A stretch of 64,000 nucleotides of DNA, taken from Clostridium kluyveri DSM 555. Its GTDB lineage: Bacteria; Bacillota; Clostridia; Clostridiales; Clostridiaceae. A program made the translations under genes and the position numbers. Location of the stretch: NCBI RefSeq assembly GCF_000016505.1, contig NC_009706.1, positions 3,900,619 to 3,964,618 of the forward strand, in the 5' to 3' direction. A model generated the notes under the pieces. That model saw only the letters and a program-made list of their open reading frames with translations, was not told where the DNA came from and searched no databases. Each line of letters begins with the position of its first letter. The first letter of the stretch is position 1. This document shows, piece after piece, positions 24,658 to 33,796 of this stretch.

Positions 24658-25556
24658 TTCGCCACCGCCTGTACTACTGTTCTCGTCATGTTCACCGCAG
24701 TCTGAGCCGCATATATGGTACTCATGAGGTTGGATTTGGTGCTGGTATCCAGTCCGAACTGTCCGGCAATGCGGGGAATTTCACCGGCTGCCAGCATCAA
24801 ACCAAGCCCCAGCAGGGCATGGTCTTTGACCACCATCAGTCCGGAAATCAGCACCGTTGCCTGCAGGAATGCCGTAAGGCACAGACCGATCACCTGCTTG
24901 CACCATGAAACGAAGCCGTCAATATACCCACGGGGAACACTGAACATATACAAGCTCCCCACTGCAATCTGGATGAGGAGGATGCCGCCCCTCTTGAGGT
25001 TGGCAAAGAACACCTTAATGACCGCATATCCCATCAGGATCAATATAAAGATCATCATGATAGGGCTGGTGATCGTATTTAGACCGCCGAACACATTGCT
25101 GGTCATGGCCTGCTCCAGATTTCCCGCATTCTGTAACGATGCGATGATGCCTTGGGCTACCGTGCCGAAGTCTGTACCTAACCCTGTAATCCCTGCGGTA
25201 AAGCTGCCCTGCAAAGACACCGACAGCTTATACAGCTCCACCGGCACCGTAGTGAACAGCCCCACAGCCATGAAGCCCTTGATAGCGTTGAGGGCGGTAT
25301 CCTTGATGCTGCCTCTGCCGGACTGGTACTCAATTCCGCATTCAAAGGCTGCCACCACAAGGCCGACACCGTATAGCGCCCATGCCAGATAGGAAAAGAA
25401 CAGCACGATGGACTGTACCCAACTCATTTCAAACAGGTCGGCTCCCATATTTCCCATCTGCATAAAAAAGTTGCCGAGGAAGCCCACGATCTGACCGTAG
25501 ATCCAATCCACAATCTGACCGAGAACAGTGTCGGCGACAAAATCCCATATGAACAT
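24654..25556 (-). CDS. VirB6/TrbL-like polytopic channel protein
   Basis: A 300-aa membrane protein with about six hydrophobic segments, starting MFIWDFVADTVLGQIVDWIY after an SD-like GAGGTG (the longer frame has no such site). The multi-pass layout with a hydrophilic loop near residues 90-150 is typical of the VirB6/TrbL components of Firmicutes ICEs. It would form the inner-membrane part of the transfer channel. TGA overlaps the next gene's ATG. Confidence 0.82.
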   Translation of the reverse strand: MFIWDFVADTVLGQIVDWIYGQIVGFLGNFFMQMGNMGADLFEMSWVQSIVLFFSYLAWALYGVGLVVAAFECGIEYQSGRGSIKDTALNAIKGFMAVGLFTTVPVELYKLSVSLQGSFTAGITGLGTDFGTVAQGIIASLQNAGNLEQAMTSNVFGGLNTITSPIMMIFILILMGYAVIKVFFANLKRGGILLIQIAVGSLYMFSVPRGYIDGFVSWCKQVIGLCLTAFLQATVLISGLMVVKDHALLGLGLMLAAGEIPRIAGQFGLDTSTKSNLMSTIYAAQTAVNMTRTVVQAVAK

Positions 25557-25703
25557 TTGAATTTCACCTCTTTCATAACCTCCGAAGTCTCCCAAGCACT
25601 GGCTGGTTTTTGTCCTCTGATTTATGACTTGACAATTAGTCCTTTCAGAGCTTTAATACCACACAACGGAGGCCGCCGGAATAATTTCAAAGGAGGTACT
25701 TGT

Positions 25704-25874
25704 GTGGCAGATTACAAAAAACTCTATTATAAAATGTTCAACGCAGTAACCGATGCCGAGAAGCTCGTTTCTCAGGTCGCTTGTATGATGCGCACCGTCC
25801 AGCAGGAGTGCGAAGAAACATATATGGATGCAGACGATACGCCGCTGCGCCTGACAGATAAGCCAGAGGAGTAA
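25704..25874 (+). CDS. Small acidic ICE protein
   Basis: A 56-aa protein starting at GTG, just after a near-perfect AAAGGAGGT. It begins VADYKKLYYKMFNAVTDAEK and is a single helix with an acidic tail. It lies on the plus strand, opposite to all transfer genes around it, inside the 330-base gap between the VirB6-like and pilin-like genes. Similar plus-strand microproteins occur at this place in related elements as far as I know, but their function is not known to me. Confidence 0.65.
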   Translation: MADYKKLYYKMFNAVTDAEKLVSQVACMMRTVQQECEETYMDADDTPLRLTDKPEE

Positions 25875-25891
25875 CCCTCCGTTTTTCTCCG

Positions 25892-26230
25892 CTACATCCC
25901 CAACACCTGCCAGATATATAAGGGAGCCGTCAGCGTGAACACAAGGCAGGCAAACAGGATTGCCGGAGCCGCCCATTCCATCTGGCCATGTTTGCGATAT
26001 TCAAAATAACATGTGCCTAACTTAGCGAAGAAAAACACGGCCAGAATCAGATCGATGGCGGGGAACACCACCTTGTTAACCACGGTTTTGATCTGCTGGG
26101 CGGCCGTTGTCCACGTTCCCTCAATGGCTCCGGCTACATCCCCGGTTCCCGCTGCATAGGCCGTTGTACTGAACATCAGGCACAGCAGTAAGCTTACGCA
26201 CAGGAGCATCGCAATTCGTTTTGATTTCAT
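25892..26230 (-). CDS. VirB2-like pilin/DUF3852 membrane protein
   Basis: A 112-aa protein starting at MKSKRIAML with a signal peptide ending AYA-AGTGD, then two hydrophobic segments (VVFPAIDLILAVFFFAKLG and APAILFACLVFTLTAPLYIW). This matches DUF3852 and the size and shape of VirB2-type pilins. It directly precedes the VirB6-like gene. The ATG 26230 is chosen for the AAAGGTGG site upstream. Confidence 0.75.
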   Translation of the reverse strand: MKSKRIAMLLCVSLLLCLMFSTTAYAAGTGDVAGAIEGTWTTAAQQIKTVVNKVVFPAIDLILAVFFFAKLGTCYFEYRKHGQMEWAAPAILFACLVFTLTAPLYIWQVLGM

Positions 26231-26265
26231 GGGTTTTCCACCTTTCTTTATAGGGTTGAGAATAG

Positions 26266-26298
26266 CAAGGCCGCAGCTTTTGATTCGCTGCGGCCTTG
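26266..26298 (-). other. Perfect 12-bp intercistronic hairpin
   Basis: CAAGGCCGCAGC (26266-26277) pairs perfectly with GCTGCGGCCTTG (26287-26298), with a nine-base loop. No U-run follows on the minus strand, so it is more likely an mRNA stabiliser or processing site than a terminator. Confidence 0.6.
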
Positions 26299-26312
26299 TT
26301 CTTTCTCTGTTT

Positions 26313-28043
26313 TTAATGGGGTTTCTGCGGCGCAATGTGCCAGTCGCTCCACAAATTATCCCGGATGGTGACGTTGTCCGTAAGGTTCACGGAAAGCATT
26401 CCGGTGGGTGTCCAGCTGTCTATCAGCCATGTGTACGGAGTATAGCTTCCGTCAGGGAACCAGATGGGTGAAAAATGCGTCCTGCGGTTATAGGTGCTGT
26501 AGGAGTTTTTCTGAAATTCAAACCGGGCACTGTAGCCTGAACTCATACGCTCCAGCAGCCGCCAGTAGGTTTGATACCCGAATTCCGGGAAATAGGTCAC
26601 CGCAGTCTGCGCCCCGGTTACCGCCGAGGATTGATTGGTGCTAACTCTGGCGGAAACCGTCTGATTTATGCCATAGCCCGACTTCATGGCTTTTCCGCTG
26701 GCGGTGGGGCTTTTGTTATCGGGCTGGATTGTCATGCTTGCTGAAAGGCTGGCCTGATACCGGTCGAGGTCAAACTCCCACCATCCCTCGTCTACCCATT
26801 TCCCTCTATCAACCCAATGGCCATTTTCGCTGCTTCCAACCCATACCCACTTGCTGTGCCAGACCCAATGCTCCTGCCACCAAGGACGCCACACTGTCCA
26901 GTTGGCAGAGGTCTGCTGCGGATTGTTGGGAACAGCGGACTTTCTAAAGCTGTCATTGCGGTCATCCGCCACAGGATTGGGCGGCGGATTCTTATCAAGG
27001 TCAACAATATTTACATTAATTGTTGCCTTGCTGGAACTGCCGCCTCCAGACACAGTAACCGTGATGGTCATCTGCTGTGGGGTGCTTGGCGTTGTCCAGC
27101 GTATCCACGCCAGCTGGCTGTCGCCGTCCGGATAGTAGATGTTGCTGACCCGGTAGCTTCTGCCATTCACATAAAACGTAGCGGACACCGGATGCTCCGG
27201 ATCGCTCTGACCGCCACTAACTGTAATCGCTGTGATAACTTCGGTGTTGACCCGGTATTCGTAATCATACACGGAAACATTTGGCGGCTCTGCAGGCATA
27301 TCTTTAAACCGCACGATACCAAGACCGAGGGCAGCCTTAATATCCGCATTGGAAGCAGCCTTGCTTCGGCTGCCTGACCACGCTGGATAGCCGAGATCCG
27401 CCACCTCCAAGAACATGGCCAGCGGCAGATTTTTATGGGACAGAGATACCATCCTCCTTCGCAGGAGACCGCCAACCTGTTCGTCATACATAGCCGCTTC
27501 TGTGGCTGTGGTGGCAATCATCACACCCTCGAATTTATAATAGGCGATTGGCTCCAGAAGTAACTTGTATTCGCCGCCGATTAACACATCAAAATCCATT
27601 CCAGTGAGACCGGCAATGCTTCGAATTACCTGTTCGTCTGTAAAATAACTTTTGATGGCTTCAATGTTGTTGCTTCCGTTGGTACTGATGACGTGAGGAA
27701 CAGATTGTGTTGGTTTAATTGCAACATAACCACCCTTGACTGGTGATAGTGACCTGCCACCGTTATATTGCAGCTTGCTGACTTTTCCGAAGTTATAAAT
27801 GGAGGAATTTGGAGGGCGATTTGTTAAGTCAATCGGTGTTGTAACCATTGCATGGTCACTTGCCCGAACCACCGTCACCCGCACACCCTCATTGCCCGGA
27901 GTCCACGAGTTGGTGCTGGTGCCATCGCCCATGTTGCTACCGCCTCCATCCATGTTTCCATCACCAACAGCATAAACAGGAATTGGCGAAAGCAGGTAGA
28001 AAATCAAAGATACCGATAGTAGAGCATAAAATAATCGTTTCAT
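26313..28043 (-). CDS. Large secreted protein with tryptophan-rich segment
   Basis: A 576-aa exported protein, started at the ATG 28043 (AGGAGG upstream) with signal peptide LFYALLSVSLIFYLLSP...VYAVG. The mature part has a glycine-rich start, a region rich in beta strands with an Ig-like stretch (about residues 300-390), then a striking tract (about 420-465) with about thirteen tryptophans in forty residues, including WRPWWQEHW and HWVWHSKWVW. The end is aromatic and polar. It lies between pilin-like and Tad genes. It may be a surface adhesin or pilus-associated protein; I know no family with this signature. Confidence 0.65.
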   Translation of the reverse strand: MKRLFYALLSVSLIFYLLSPIPVYAVGDGNMDGGGSNMGDGTSTNSWTPGNEGVRVTVVRASDHAMVTTPIDLTNRPPNSSIYNFGKVSKLQYNGGRSLSPVKGGYVAIKPTQSVPHVISTNGSNNIEAIKSYFTDEQVIRSIAGLTGMDFDVLIGGEYKLLLEPIAYYKFEGVMIATTATEAAMYDEQVGGLLRRRMVSLSHKNLPLAMFLEVADLGYPAWSGSRSKAASNADIKAALGLGIVRFKDMPAEPPNVSVYDYEYRVNTEVITAITVSGGQSDPEHPVSATFYVNGRSYRVSNIYYPDGDSQLAWIRWTTPSTPQQMTITVTVSGGGSSSKATINVNIVDLDKNPPPNPVADDRNDSFRKSAVPNNPQQTSANWTVWRPWWQEHWVWHSKWVWVGSSENGHWVDRGKWVDEGWWEFDLDRYQASLSASMTIQPDNKSPTASGKAMKSGYGINQTVSARVSTNQSSAVTGAQTAVTYFPEFGYQTYWRLLERMSSGYSARFEFQKNSYSTYNRRTHFSPIWFPDGSYTPYTWLIDSWTPTGMLSVNLTDNVTIRDNLWSDWHIAPQKPH

Positions 28044-28059
28044 TTTTCCTCCTTTCCGC

Positions 28060-28090
28060 AACAAAAAAGCACGGCATAAACCGTACTTTC
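28060..28090 (-). terminator. Terminator-like hairpin upstream of the Trp-rich protein gene
   Basis: GTACGG and CCGTGC pair around a five-base loop, followed on the minus strand by TTTTTT. It partly separates the gene at 28108 from the next. Confidence 0.55.
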
Positions 28091-28107
28091 GATGCGAATA
28101 TTTTATT

Positions 28108-28623
28108 TTAATCCATATCACCGATCTTGTTGCCGTTTTCGTACATATCATCGGCACTTATTACCTGATTGGTCCCGCCGTCCGGCACATTGTCAAAACC
28201 CGGCAGCCCACCATCATTTTGCGGTTTGCTTTCCGCAGCCGATTTCTTCTCCATATCCTCCGGCTTGTATTCCGGCGGCTTGGACGGGTTCGTGGTATCC
28301 GCATCCTTGGGAAGCTCAGGCTTTGCGGGAGCTTCCGGCTTTACCGGATCAGGCTGGAGCTTCTGCTCCGGCAGATCGGTTTGCGGTGGCAACGTTTCCG
28401 ATGATTCCGGTTCCGGTGTGGTCTGCGGAGAAACAACCACCTCTTTTTCCTCTGTGTTATGTTGTATCTCAGAATCCACATCCGAAGAACCGGATGGCTC
28501 TTGTGACGAAGCATCCGGCTTGACGGGTTCCTTGGCAAACTGCATCCCGATGGCAACCACCAGCGCAAGGCCGATTATCGAAGCGCCCGTAATGGCGAGC
28601 CTCCGTTTCGTTTTATTACCCAT
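28108..28623 (-). CDS. Membrane-anchored Pro/Glu/Ser-rich protein (DUF6550-like)
   Basis: A 171-aa protein with one N-terminal transmembrane segment (about residues 9-27) and a disordered outside part rich in P, E, S and K. A few more ordered residues are at the end (GGTNQVISADDMYENGNKIG). It resembles DUF6550 of Firmicutes ICEs. Its place between the Tad pseudopilins and the Trp-rich protein suggests a wall-spanning spacer or stalk. The function is not known. Confidence 0.6.
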   Translation of the reverse strand: MGNKTKRRLAITGASIIGLALVVAIGMQFAKEPVKPDASSQEPSGSSDVDSEIQHNTEEKEVVVSPQTTPEPESSETLPPQTDLPEQKLQPDPVKPEAPAKPELPKDADTTNPSKPPEYKPEDMEKKSAAESKPQNDGGLPGFDNVPDGGTNQVISADDMYENGNKIGDMD

Positions 28624-28724
28624 ATAGAAAACCTCCTTTGAAGAAGTGTAAAATGTTACCTTTTGTATTTCTCACCATACTACAATTTTTTTCGGAAGTC
28701 CAGACAATTTCCCGAGCACTCATG

Positions 28725-29285
28725 TCAAACGTCACTTTCACCGAATACTTCAGTGTATCCCGCCTGAACCTTGAGCTTGATCTTCATGGGAGCCAGCTCC
28801 TTGCCGCCGAAATAGACCGGCACCTCCAGCCAGATCACCGCATCCGCTTCGAATCGCTGTGCATTTTGTGGAGAAGAAGGAGCCAGCGGCGCATTTCGGA
28901 TGGTAACATCCAAGCCGGAGAGTTTGTACTCCAAAGCATCCCCGGTATATTTTACATGGTAACCGCCGACATTTTTTGTACCGAGGACACCGTCCATGTA
29001 ACCGTAAATATCACCGGTCTTTACGCTGTAGGAAAAGGAGGAGCCGTTCGGCTGGTAGCCGCCGCTGTAGCCCTCCCGGACACCGTGATACACATCGGCA
29101 TAGTTGTCGTTGACTGTTACAATAATGGCATCCTCCAAGGCTTCTTTCACACCGGTGGCAATGATATTCAGCCGAAAAAACTCCATCACGCCGCACAGGA
29201 TAATCACAAGTGCCAGCGTAATGGCTACCACCAAAGGGAAGCCATTCCCAGCCTTATCCCTGAGAATGTGTCTTAGTTTGGTCAT
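28725..29285 (-). CDS. TadE-like pseudopilin/minor pilin
   Basis: A 186-aa protein started at MTKLRHIL (29285), whose ATG overlaps the stop of the previous gene. The N-terminal hydrophobic helix (GNGFPLVVAITLALVIILCG) carries a glycine-phenylalanine junction suited to prepilin peptidase, then a globular extracytoplasmic domain. It resembles the TadE/DUF4320 proteins of Tad loci. It is probably assembled or secreted by the Tad apparatus encoded upstream. Confidence 0.7.
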   Translation of the reverse strand: MTKLRHILRDKAGNGFPLVVAITLALVIILCGVMEFFRLNIIATGVKEALEDAIIVTVNDNYADVYHGVREGYSGGYQPNGSSFSYSVKTGDIYGYMDGVLGTKNVGGYHVKYTGDALEYKLSGLDVTIRNAPLAPSSPQNAQRFEADAVIWLEVPVYFGGKELAPMKIKLKVQAGYTEVFGESDV

Positions 29286-29683
29286 TTGTGGTACACCTCG
29301 CTTTTCCCGGAGGCCTCCGAGCGCAGGGTGATAGGGAACGAGCCAAATCCGCCGAACAGCCCGATGTTCTTCTCTAAAGTCAAGGTCACGGTGATTTCCT
29401 GATTCAGCTGGATATTCCCGGTCTTTGACCATGAAATCCGAGGACTCAACCCGGTCTGCTCGGTAAGAACCGCAGCACGGCGGCTGGTTTCACTGCCCAC
29501 CCTGCCGCTGATTTCTGCTTCCCGGCACAGCTCGGTGGCATAGGTATCCAGCTGGTTCTTTGCGATAAACACCGGCAGCACCTGCACAGCCAGCGCAATC
29601 ACCAGCATGGCGCAGAGGACAAGGACACATACATCAATGTAGCCCTCGCCATGTTTGGATTTTAAGATTTTCTTCATGCTCAC
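29282..29683 (-). CDS. DUF4320 (TadE/TadF-like) protein
   Basis: A 133-aa protein with a single N-terminal transmembrane helix (about 17-40; CVLVLCAMLVIALAVQVLPV) after a short positive cytoplasmic part, KKILKSKHGEGY. The EGY junction fits prepilin-like processing. It is recognised as DUF4320, a TadE-like family. It directly follows the TadC gene and overlaps the next gene by four bases. Confidence 0.75.
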   Translation of the reverse strand: MSMKKILKSKHGEGYIDVCVLVLCAMLVIALAVQVLPVFIAKNQLDTYATELCREAEISGRVGSETSRRAAVLTEQTGLSPRISWSKTGNIQLNQEITVTLTLEKNIGLFGGFGSFPITLRSEASGKSEVYHK

Positions 29684-29689
29684 CCCTCC

Positions 29690-30568
29690 CTAAAACATCC
29701 CGCCAAGGGACTTGATGATCTCATAGGCAATAATGACCAGATAGGTAAAGAGGAAGCACATCAGCATGAGAAAGGAAAACACACGGATTTTCGGCGGTAT
29801 TTTCTGTGCCTCGCTCTTGAGTCGCTGCAGTTCCAACTGCTTGAAATCATGCGTCAGCATCTGAAAATACACCGTGCTGTCATCGCCACGCAGCACACCG
29901 ATGAGACCACGCACCACATCGGACAGCATGGGCGAATTAAGCCTTGCCTCAAATCGGGTAAGGGCGGCCTCGTAGCTGGAGGAGCGCATATCCGCTGCCA
30001 GCATGGTTAGCTCACCGGCAAAGGCTTCCCCGGCATTTTTCTTGTAGTTCTCCACGATGGCCAGCACATCACGGGAGGCTTTCAGCTCCTGTTCGATGTT
30101 GGCAACAAAACGGGGCAGCTCCTTTTCCACGGAAGCCCGCTTTGCGGATAGCCTTTCATCTGCCTTTTTGGTTTCCTTGAAATACACCATGACCGCAAGG
30201 AACACCACCACCGGTACCAGCAAAGGGAACACAAATCCCGCTGGAACTGTCAGCAGCAGAATCACGCCGGATTTCACCAGCGCATAAGCCTGATAGACCT
30301 CCGGCTCCATGTTCATGCCGGTGGCTTTCAGCACATTTTTCAGCCGGTGCCTGCGGTATTCATCCATGCGGATCACCTTGGAGAGCTTCACCGCCCACGT
30401 CATGAGGTAGGTTTCCAAGCTCCTTGCCGCTTTTTTCTCTGCCCTTGTGGTGTTCAGCATGGCTTTGGCGGTGCTGAGATACGGCAGGCGCAGCACATCC
30501 AAAAGAAGAAAGAACAGCCCCGCCGCTAAGGTGATTCCGAATAAAAACAGTAATCCCATTCTCGTCAC
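29690..30568 (-). CDS. tadC: Tad platform protein TadC (GspF family)
   Basis: A 292-aa inner-membrane platform protein of the T2SS-F/GspF family. It has hydrophobic segments near residues 5-22, 95-130 and at the C-terminus (FLMLMCFLFTYLVIIAYEI), with a cytoplasmic domain containing LPRFVANIEQELKASRDVLA and the following helical part. Tad systems use two such proteins; the partner is TadB just upstream. Confidence 0.85.
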   Translation of the reverse strand: MTRMGLLFLFGITLAAGLFFLLLDVLRLPYLSTAKAMLNTTRAEKKAARSLETYLMTWAVKLSKVIRMDEYRRHRLKNVLKATGMNMEPEVYQAYALVKSGVILLLTVPAGFVFPLLVPVVVFLAVMVYFKETKKADERLSAKRASVEKELPRFVANIEQELKASRDVLAIVENYKKNAGEAFAGELTMLAADMRSSSYEAALTRFEARLNSPMLSDVVRGLIGVLRGDDSTVYFQMLTHDFKQLELQRLKSEAQKIPPKIRVFSFLMLMCFLFTYLVIIAYEIIKSLGGMF

Positions 30569-30705
30569 CTCCTATGGCACACGCAATTTCTGCGGAAATT
30601 GCAAGGTTCGCTACGCTCACGGTGTGCCTCCAAAGGGGGAACTATCCCCCTTTGGGGAACCCCCAGCTCTCCGAGGGGATTAAAAAATAATTTCATCATG
30701 ATAGT
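30569..30705 (-). other. Spacer with strong hairpin between tadB and tadC
   Basis: 137 bases without a gene. CCAAAGGGGG (30630-30639) pairs with CCCCCTTTGG (30646-30655), then a second G/C-rich stretch. It could be a processing site or partial terminator that sets TadC level; nothing else was found. Confidence 0.5.
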
Positions 30706-31635
30706 TCACCTCCGATATTCAATTGGTTTTGTCAGTTTAAGGACACAAGCCGTAGAAACAAAGATAAGGGCGGCGCTGATGGCCAGAATGATTTGCCCCA
30801 GCGGAGTATGCATCAGCGTATCGTACCAGCTCTTGTTCAGGAGATACATCAGCGGGATGTTGCCGATGACGAAAATAACCATGATAATAAATTCCTTACG
30901 GGGTTCAAAGACGAGGTATTCCAGCTCGCCGTTGACGATCCGCATATCACTGAGCTTGCTGACGATAGGAGTCAGGGTAACTTTCAGGCTGCGGTCATGC
31001 TGGCAGTCGCACAGGGCATCGCACCATTCCCGGAACACCTCGTTGTCGATTTTGGTGCGCAGCACCTTGATAGCCTCCAGCACATCGGGATCAATGAGCT
31101 TGACCCGCAGGACAAAATCCTTGAACACCTGATGCACCGGCGGGTTCAGATAGTGGAGATTTTCCTCTACAGCCGTGAGAATATTTTCACTTCTCAGATA
31201 GGCTGTGGTGACGATGGAGAGCGCCGTTTCCAGCTCGGCGGCGATGTCCTTTTTGAAATGGCTGGCGGTGAGCTGCACATACCAAAAGGGCAGCATCATA
31301 AAGCCTGCTGCCATCACCGGAGCCAAAAAGAAATTGCCCAGCACAATGGCGATGGAGGCACCGATGGCGAACAACAGCAGCGAGCAGGCGCAAACCAGAG
31401 AAAAGCGATTGCTTCTGCCGGTCATGGCCAGCACCTCCTGTGCCATCTGGATTTGCCGTTTCAGAAATCCCGGCTTTTGGCGGCGCTGTGCCGCCTTGAT
31501 TTCATCCTTGATAGAGGATTTCTCTCTTGTAAGAAAAGAGAATAATCCATCGGTGAACTCCATCGGTTTTAAACCGATAAGCAGAAAAAAGCCTGTAATC
31601 ATACCGATACAGGCGAGTAATTGAATGGTTGTCAT
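30706..31635 (-). CDS. tadB: Tad platform protein TadB (GspF family)
   Basis: A 309-aa platform protein started at MTTIQLLAC (31635), whose ATG overlaps the tadA stop codon. Hydrophobic segments are near residues 5-22, 75-115 and at the end (two helices), with a GspF-type cytoplasmic domain containing AAELETALSIVTTAYLRSEN. With TadC it forms the inner-membrane base that TadA drives. Confidence 0.85.
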   Translation of the reverse strand: MTTIQLLACIGMITGFFLLIGLKPMEFTDGLFSFLTREKSSIKDEIKAAQRRQKPGFLKRQIQMAQEVLAMTGRSNRFSLVCACSLLLFAIGASIAIVLGNFFLAPVMAAGFMMLPFWYVQLTASHFKKDIAAELETALSIVTTAYLRSENILTAVEENLHYLNPPVHQVFKDFVLRVKLIDPDVLEAIKVLRTKIDNEVFREWCDALCDCQHDRSLKVTLTPIVSKLSDMRIVNGELEYLVFEPRKEFIIMVIFVIGNIPLMYLLNKSWYDTLMHTPLGQIILAISAALIFVSTACVLKLTKPIEYRR

Positions 31636-32984
31636 ACGGATATTTGCCCTCCTTTCCTGATGGCATTGATGCGCTCCTGCGGCATACCGTTCTCCAGCAG
31701 CCGCTTGCACAGGCTGTCGGAGATGGGATTAACCCGCACATGGTGTCCGGTAATAAAAAACTGGTTGTCCTCATAGCGGTTTTCGGTGATTTCATACCGA
31801 AACAGGGTGCGGTAATTGCGGCTGTTATCCGGCAAAATTTCACACTCCATGATTTCCATGAGCCTCCGCTGCTTGTTTTCCAGCTGCTTGCAGAACACGA
31901 CAATGGGATAGGCCTCCGTCACATAGCCTATGAGGGTTTCGTCCGACATATCAACGGCTCGCTTGCACAGGGAAACCATGCGGCGGTAGGTGGATTCGCA
32001 GGAGTTGGAGTGAATGGTGGTGACCACCGCCACACCGGTTCTGGCTACCTCCTGTGCGGCGTTGGCCTCCGCACCACGCATTTCGCCGACCACAATAATA
32101 TCGGGGTTGAAACGCAGGGAGATGTCCACAAGGTCGATCTGCTCAATGCGGTACAGCTCGTTTTCGCTGTTGCGGGTGAGGGTATGCACCACGGAATTGG
32201 TGACCCTGCCGTCCTTTTCCCGAATGAGAGAAAGCTCGCGGCTACCGTTTTCAATGGTGAAAATGCGCTTGTTATCAGGGATGGTGGTGAGCAGCCAGCC
32301 TGCCACCGTAGTTTTACCACTGCTGGTGGCTCCGGCAATGCACACCGAAATGCCGTAGCGGATGAATTCTGAGAGCAAATCCAGCATTTCAGCAGTTGCC
32401 GTGTCTCCTTCTATAAAATCCTCCTTTTCCATGTGATTGGGATTGACGATACGAATGGAGGCAGCAGCACCGATATTGGCATCCACAATGGGGCTTTTCA
32501 TGACGGCAATCCGGATGTTTTCCGCAAGAGTGCCGACCACCAGCGGGGATTGGTCATCCAGAATCGTGCCGGACACATGAAGCATCCGGCGCAGCACGTT
32601 GATGCAGTGTTCGGGGCTGTCAAAGTGTTCCGTGAGCTTTTCGCAGCGCCCACCGGCATACTGGATTTCGATATCTCGCCAGCTGTTGATGTCAATTTCT
32701 TCAATTCCATCCGCAAAGATGTACTTGGTGAGAAAGGAATACTCGGCCATTTCCGTATACAGGGCATCCACCAGCTGCTGCTGTGTCATGCCTTTGACCG
32801 CCACACGGCTGTCCTGCACAAACTTGGCGATGTACCGCTTGATGTTGGCTTTGGCTTCGGCGGCGTTACCGTCTGACAGCAACTCACTGTGCTGACCGGC
32901 GATATATTCCTGCACCTGTTGAAGAACATTGTGAAAATCCCCGGTTTCCTGCTCCGGAGTAAAAAACAGATTATGCCTGCTCAT
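31632..32984 (-). CDS. tadA: Tad secretion ATPase TadA/CpaF
   Basis: A 450-aa hexameric ATPase of the GspE/CpaF family that powers pilus assembly. It has Walker A GATSSGKT (218-225), the Asp-box region DINSWRDIEIQYAG near 98, and the motif IIVVGEMRGAEANAA near 307. Length and motifs are those of CpaF. It overlaps the genes on both sides by four bases. Confidence 0.92.
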   Translation of the reverse strand: MSRHNLFFTPEQETGDFHNVLQQVQEYIAGQHSELLSDGNAAEAKANIKRYIAKFVQDSRVAVKGMTQQQLVDALYTEMAEYSFLTKYIFADGIEEIDINSWRDIEIQYAGGRCEKLTEHFDSPEHCINVLRRMLHVSGTILDDQSPLVVGTLAENIRIAVMKSPIVDANIGAAASIRIVNPNHMEKEDFIEGDTATAEMLDLLSEFIRYGISVCIAGATSSGKTTVAGWLLTTIPDNKRIFTIENGSRELSLIREKDGRVTNSVVHTLTRNSENELYRIEQIDLVDISLRFNPDIIVVGEMRGAEANAAQEVARTGVAVVTTIHSNSCESTYRRMVSLCKRAVDMSDETLIGYVTEAYPIVVFCKQLENKQRRLMEIMECEILPDNSRNYRTLFRYEITENRYEDNQFFITGHHVRVNPISDSLCKRLLENGMPQERINAIRKGGQISV

Positions 32985-33796
32985 ATGCCGAACACCTCCT
33001 CCGAAATTTTCTGTATCTCTTTCCGGAAGCCCCGGCTGACCTTCAGGGATAAATCGGCGAACAGGTTCCCGGCCAACACCTGAGCCTCCAGCTCCGGGGA
33101 GTGAGGAAGGGTAAACACAGCGCTGCCCAGCACCTGCTCCATGTTCTGGCTGGCTTCGTTGGATTTTACGTTGCTGACCACCTTGTACAGCTTGTCAAAG
33201 TCAAAGCCTGCCATCCGCAGATATTCCTGCTGGCTGGACAGGTAGCTCACCGATTTCAGGTCGCAGCCTATGAGCCGCAGCACCGCATCGGCCTCCAGAA
33301 TGGCGATGGTGGACAGCTCGTCAAAATAGATGGAGCTGCCACAGTCAATGATGATATGACTGTCCATATCACGCAGCACTTCGATCAGCTCCCGGAGCAG
33401 CTTTTCATTCACCGGAGGATAGCAGTTTTCGTTTTCTCCCTTTTGCAGGCCGATGACCGCCAGATGGCTTATGCGCTTATGGGTATTGCAATTGTTTTTC
33501 ACCAGTGATTCTGTGATGGAATTGGCGGCCAAAATACTTCCCAGCGAATGATTGCCCTCCAGCTCACCGGGCGGACAGATACAGGGAAGCATGGGCGTGG
33601 TGCAGTCGCATAAAAGCAGTACCACGTTCTTTTTTCTGTCTGCCAGATATTTCGCCAGCTTGACCGCTACTGTGGTCTTGCCGCAGCCGGGGCTGCCCCA
33701 AACCGCCAGCACCTGTGCGCCTTTATCAGACTCCGTATCCAATATCTCCGCATCGTTTTTGCGGCTGAACAGACCGCCTTTTTTGAAGTTCAGCAT
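32981..33796 (-). CDS. TadZ/CpaE-like MinD-family ATPase
   Basis: A 271-aa P-loop ATPase of the MinD/ParA superfamily with WGSPGCGKTT (33-42) as deviant Walker A and HIIIDCGSS as the second motif. In Tad loci such proteins (TadZ/CpaE) position the apparatus in the cell. It overlaps tadA and directly follows the RcpC-like gene. No receiver domain is present, as is usual for Gram-positive versions. Confidence 0.8.
   Translation of the reverse strand: MLNFKKGGLFSRKNDAEILDTESDKGAQVLAVWGSPGCGKTTVAVKLAKYLADRKKNVVLLLCDCTTPMLPCICPPGELEGNHSLGSILAANSITESLVKNNCNTHKRISHLAVIGLQKGENENCYPPVNEKLLRELIEVLRDMDSHIIIDCGSSIYFDELSTIAILEADAVLRLIGCDLKSVSYLSSQQEYLRMAGFDFDKLYKVVSNVKSNEASQNMEQVLGSAVFTLPHSPELEAQVLAGNLFADLSLKVSRGFRKEIQKISEEVFGI

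Noticed and set aside
30793..32372. Long plus-strand frames opposite tadA and tadB
   Set aside because: Shadows of GC-rich coding DNA; the minus-strand products have all expected motifs.
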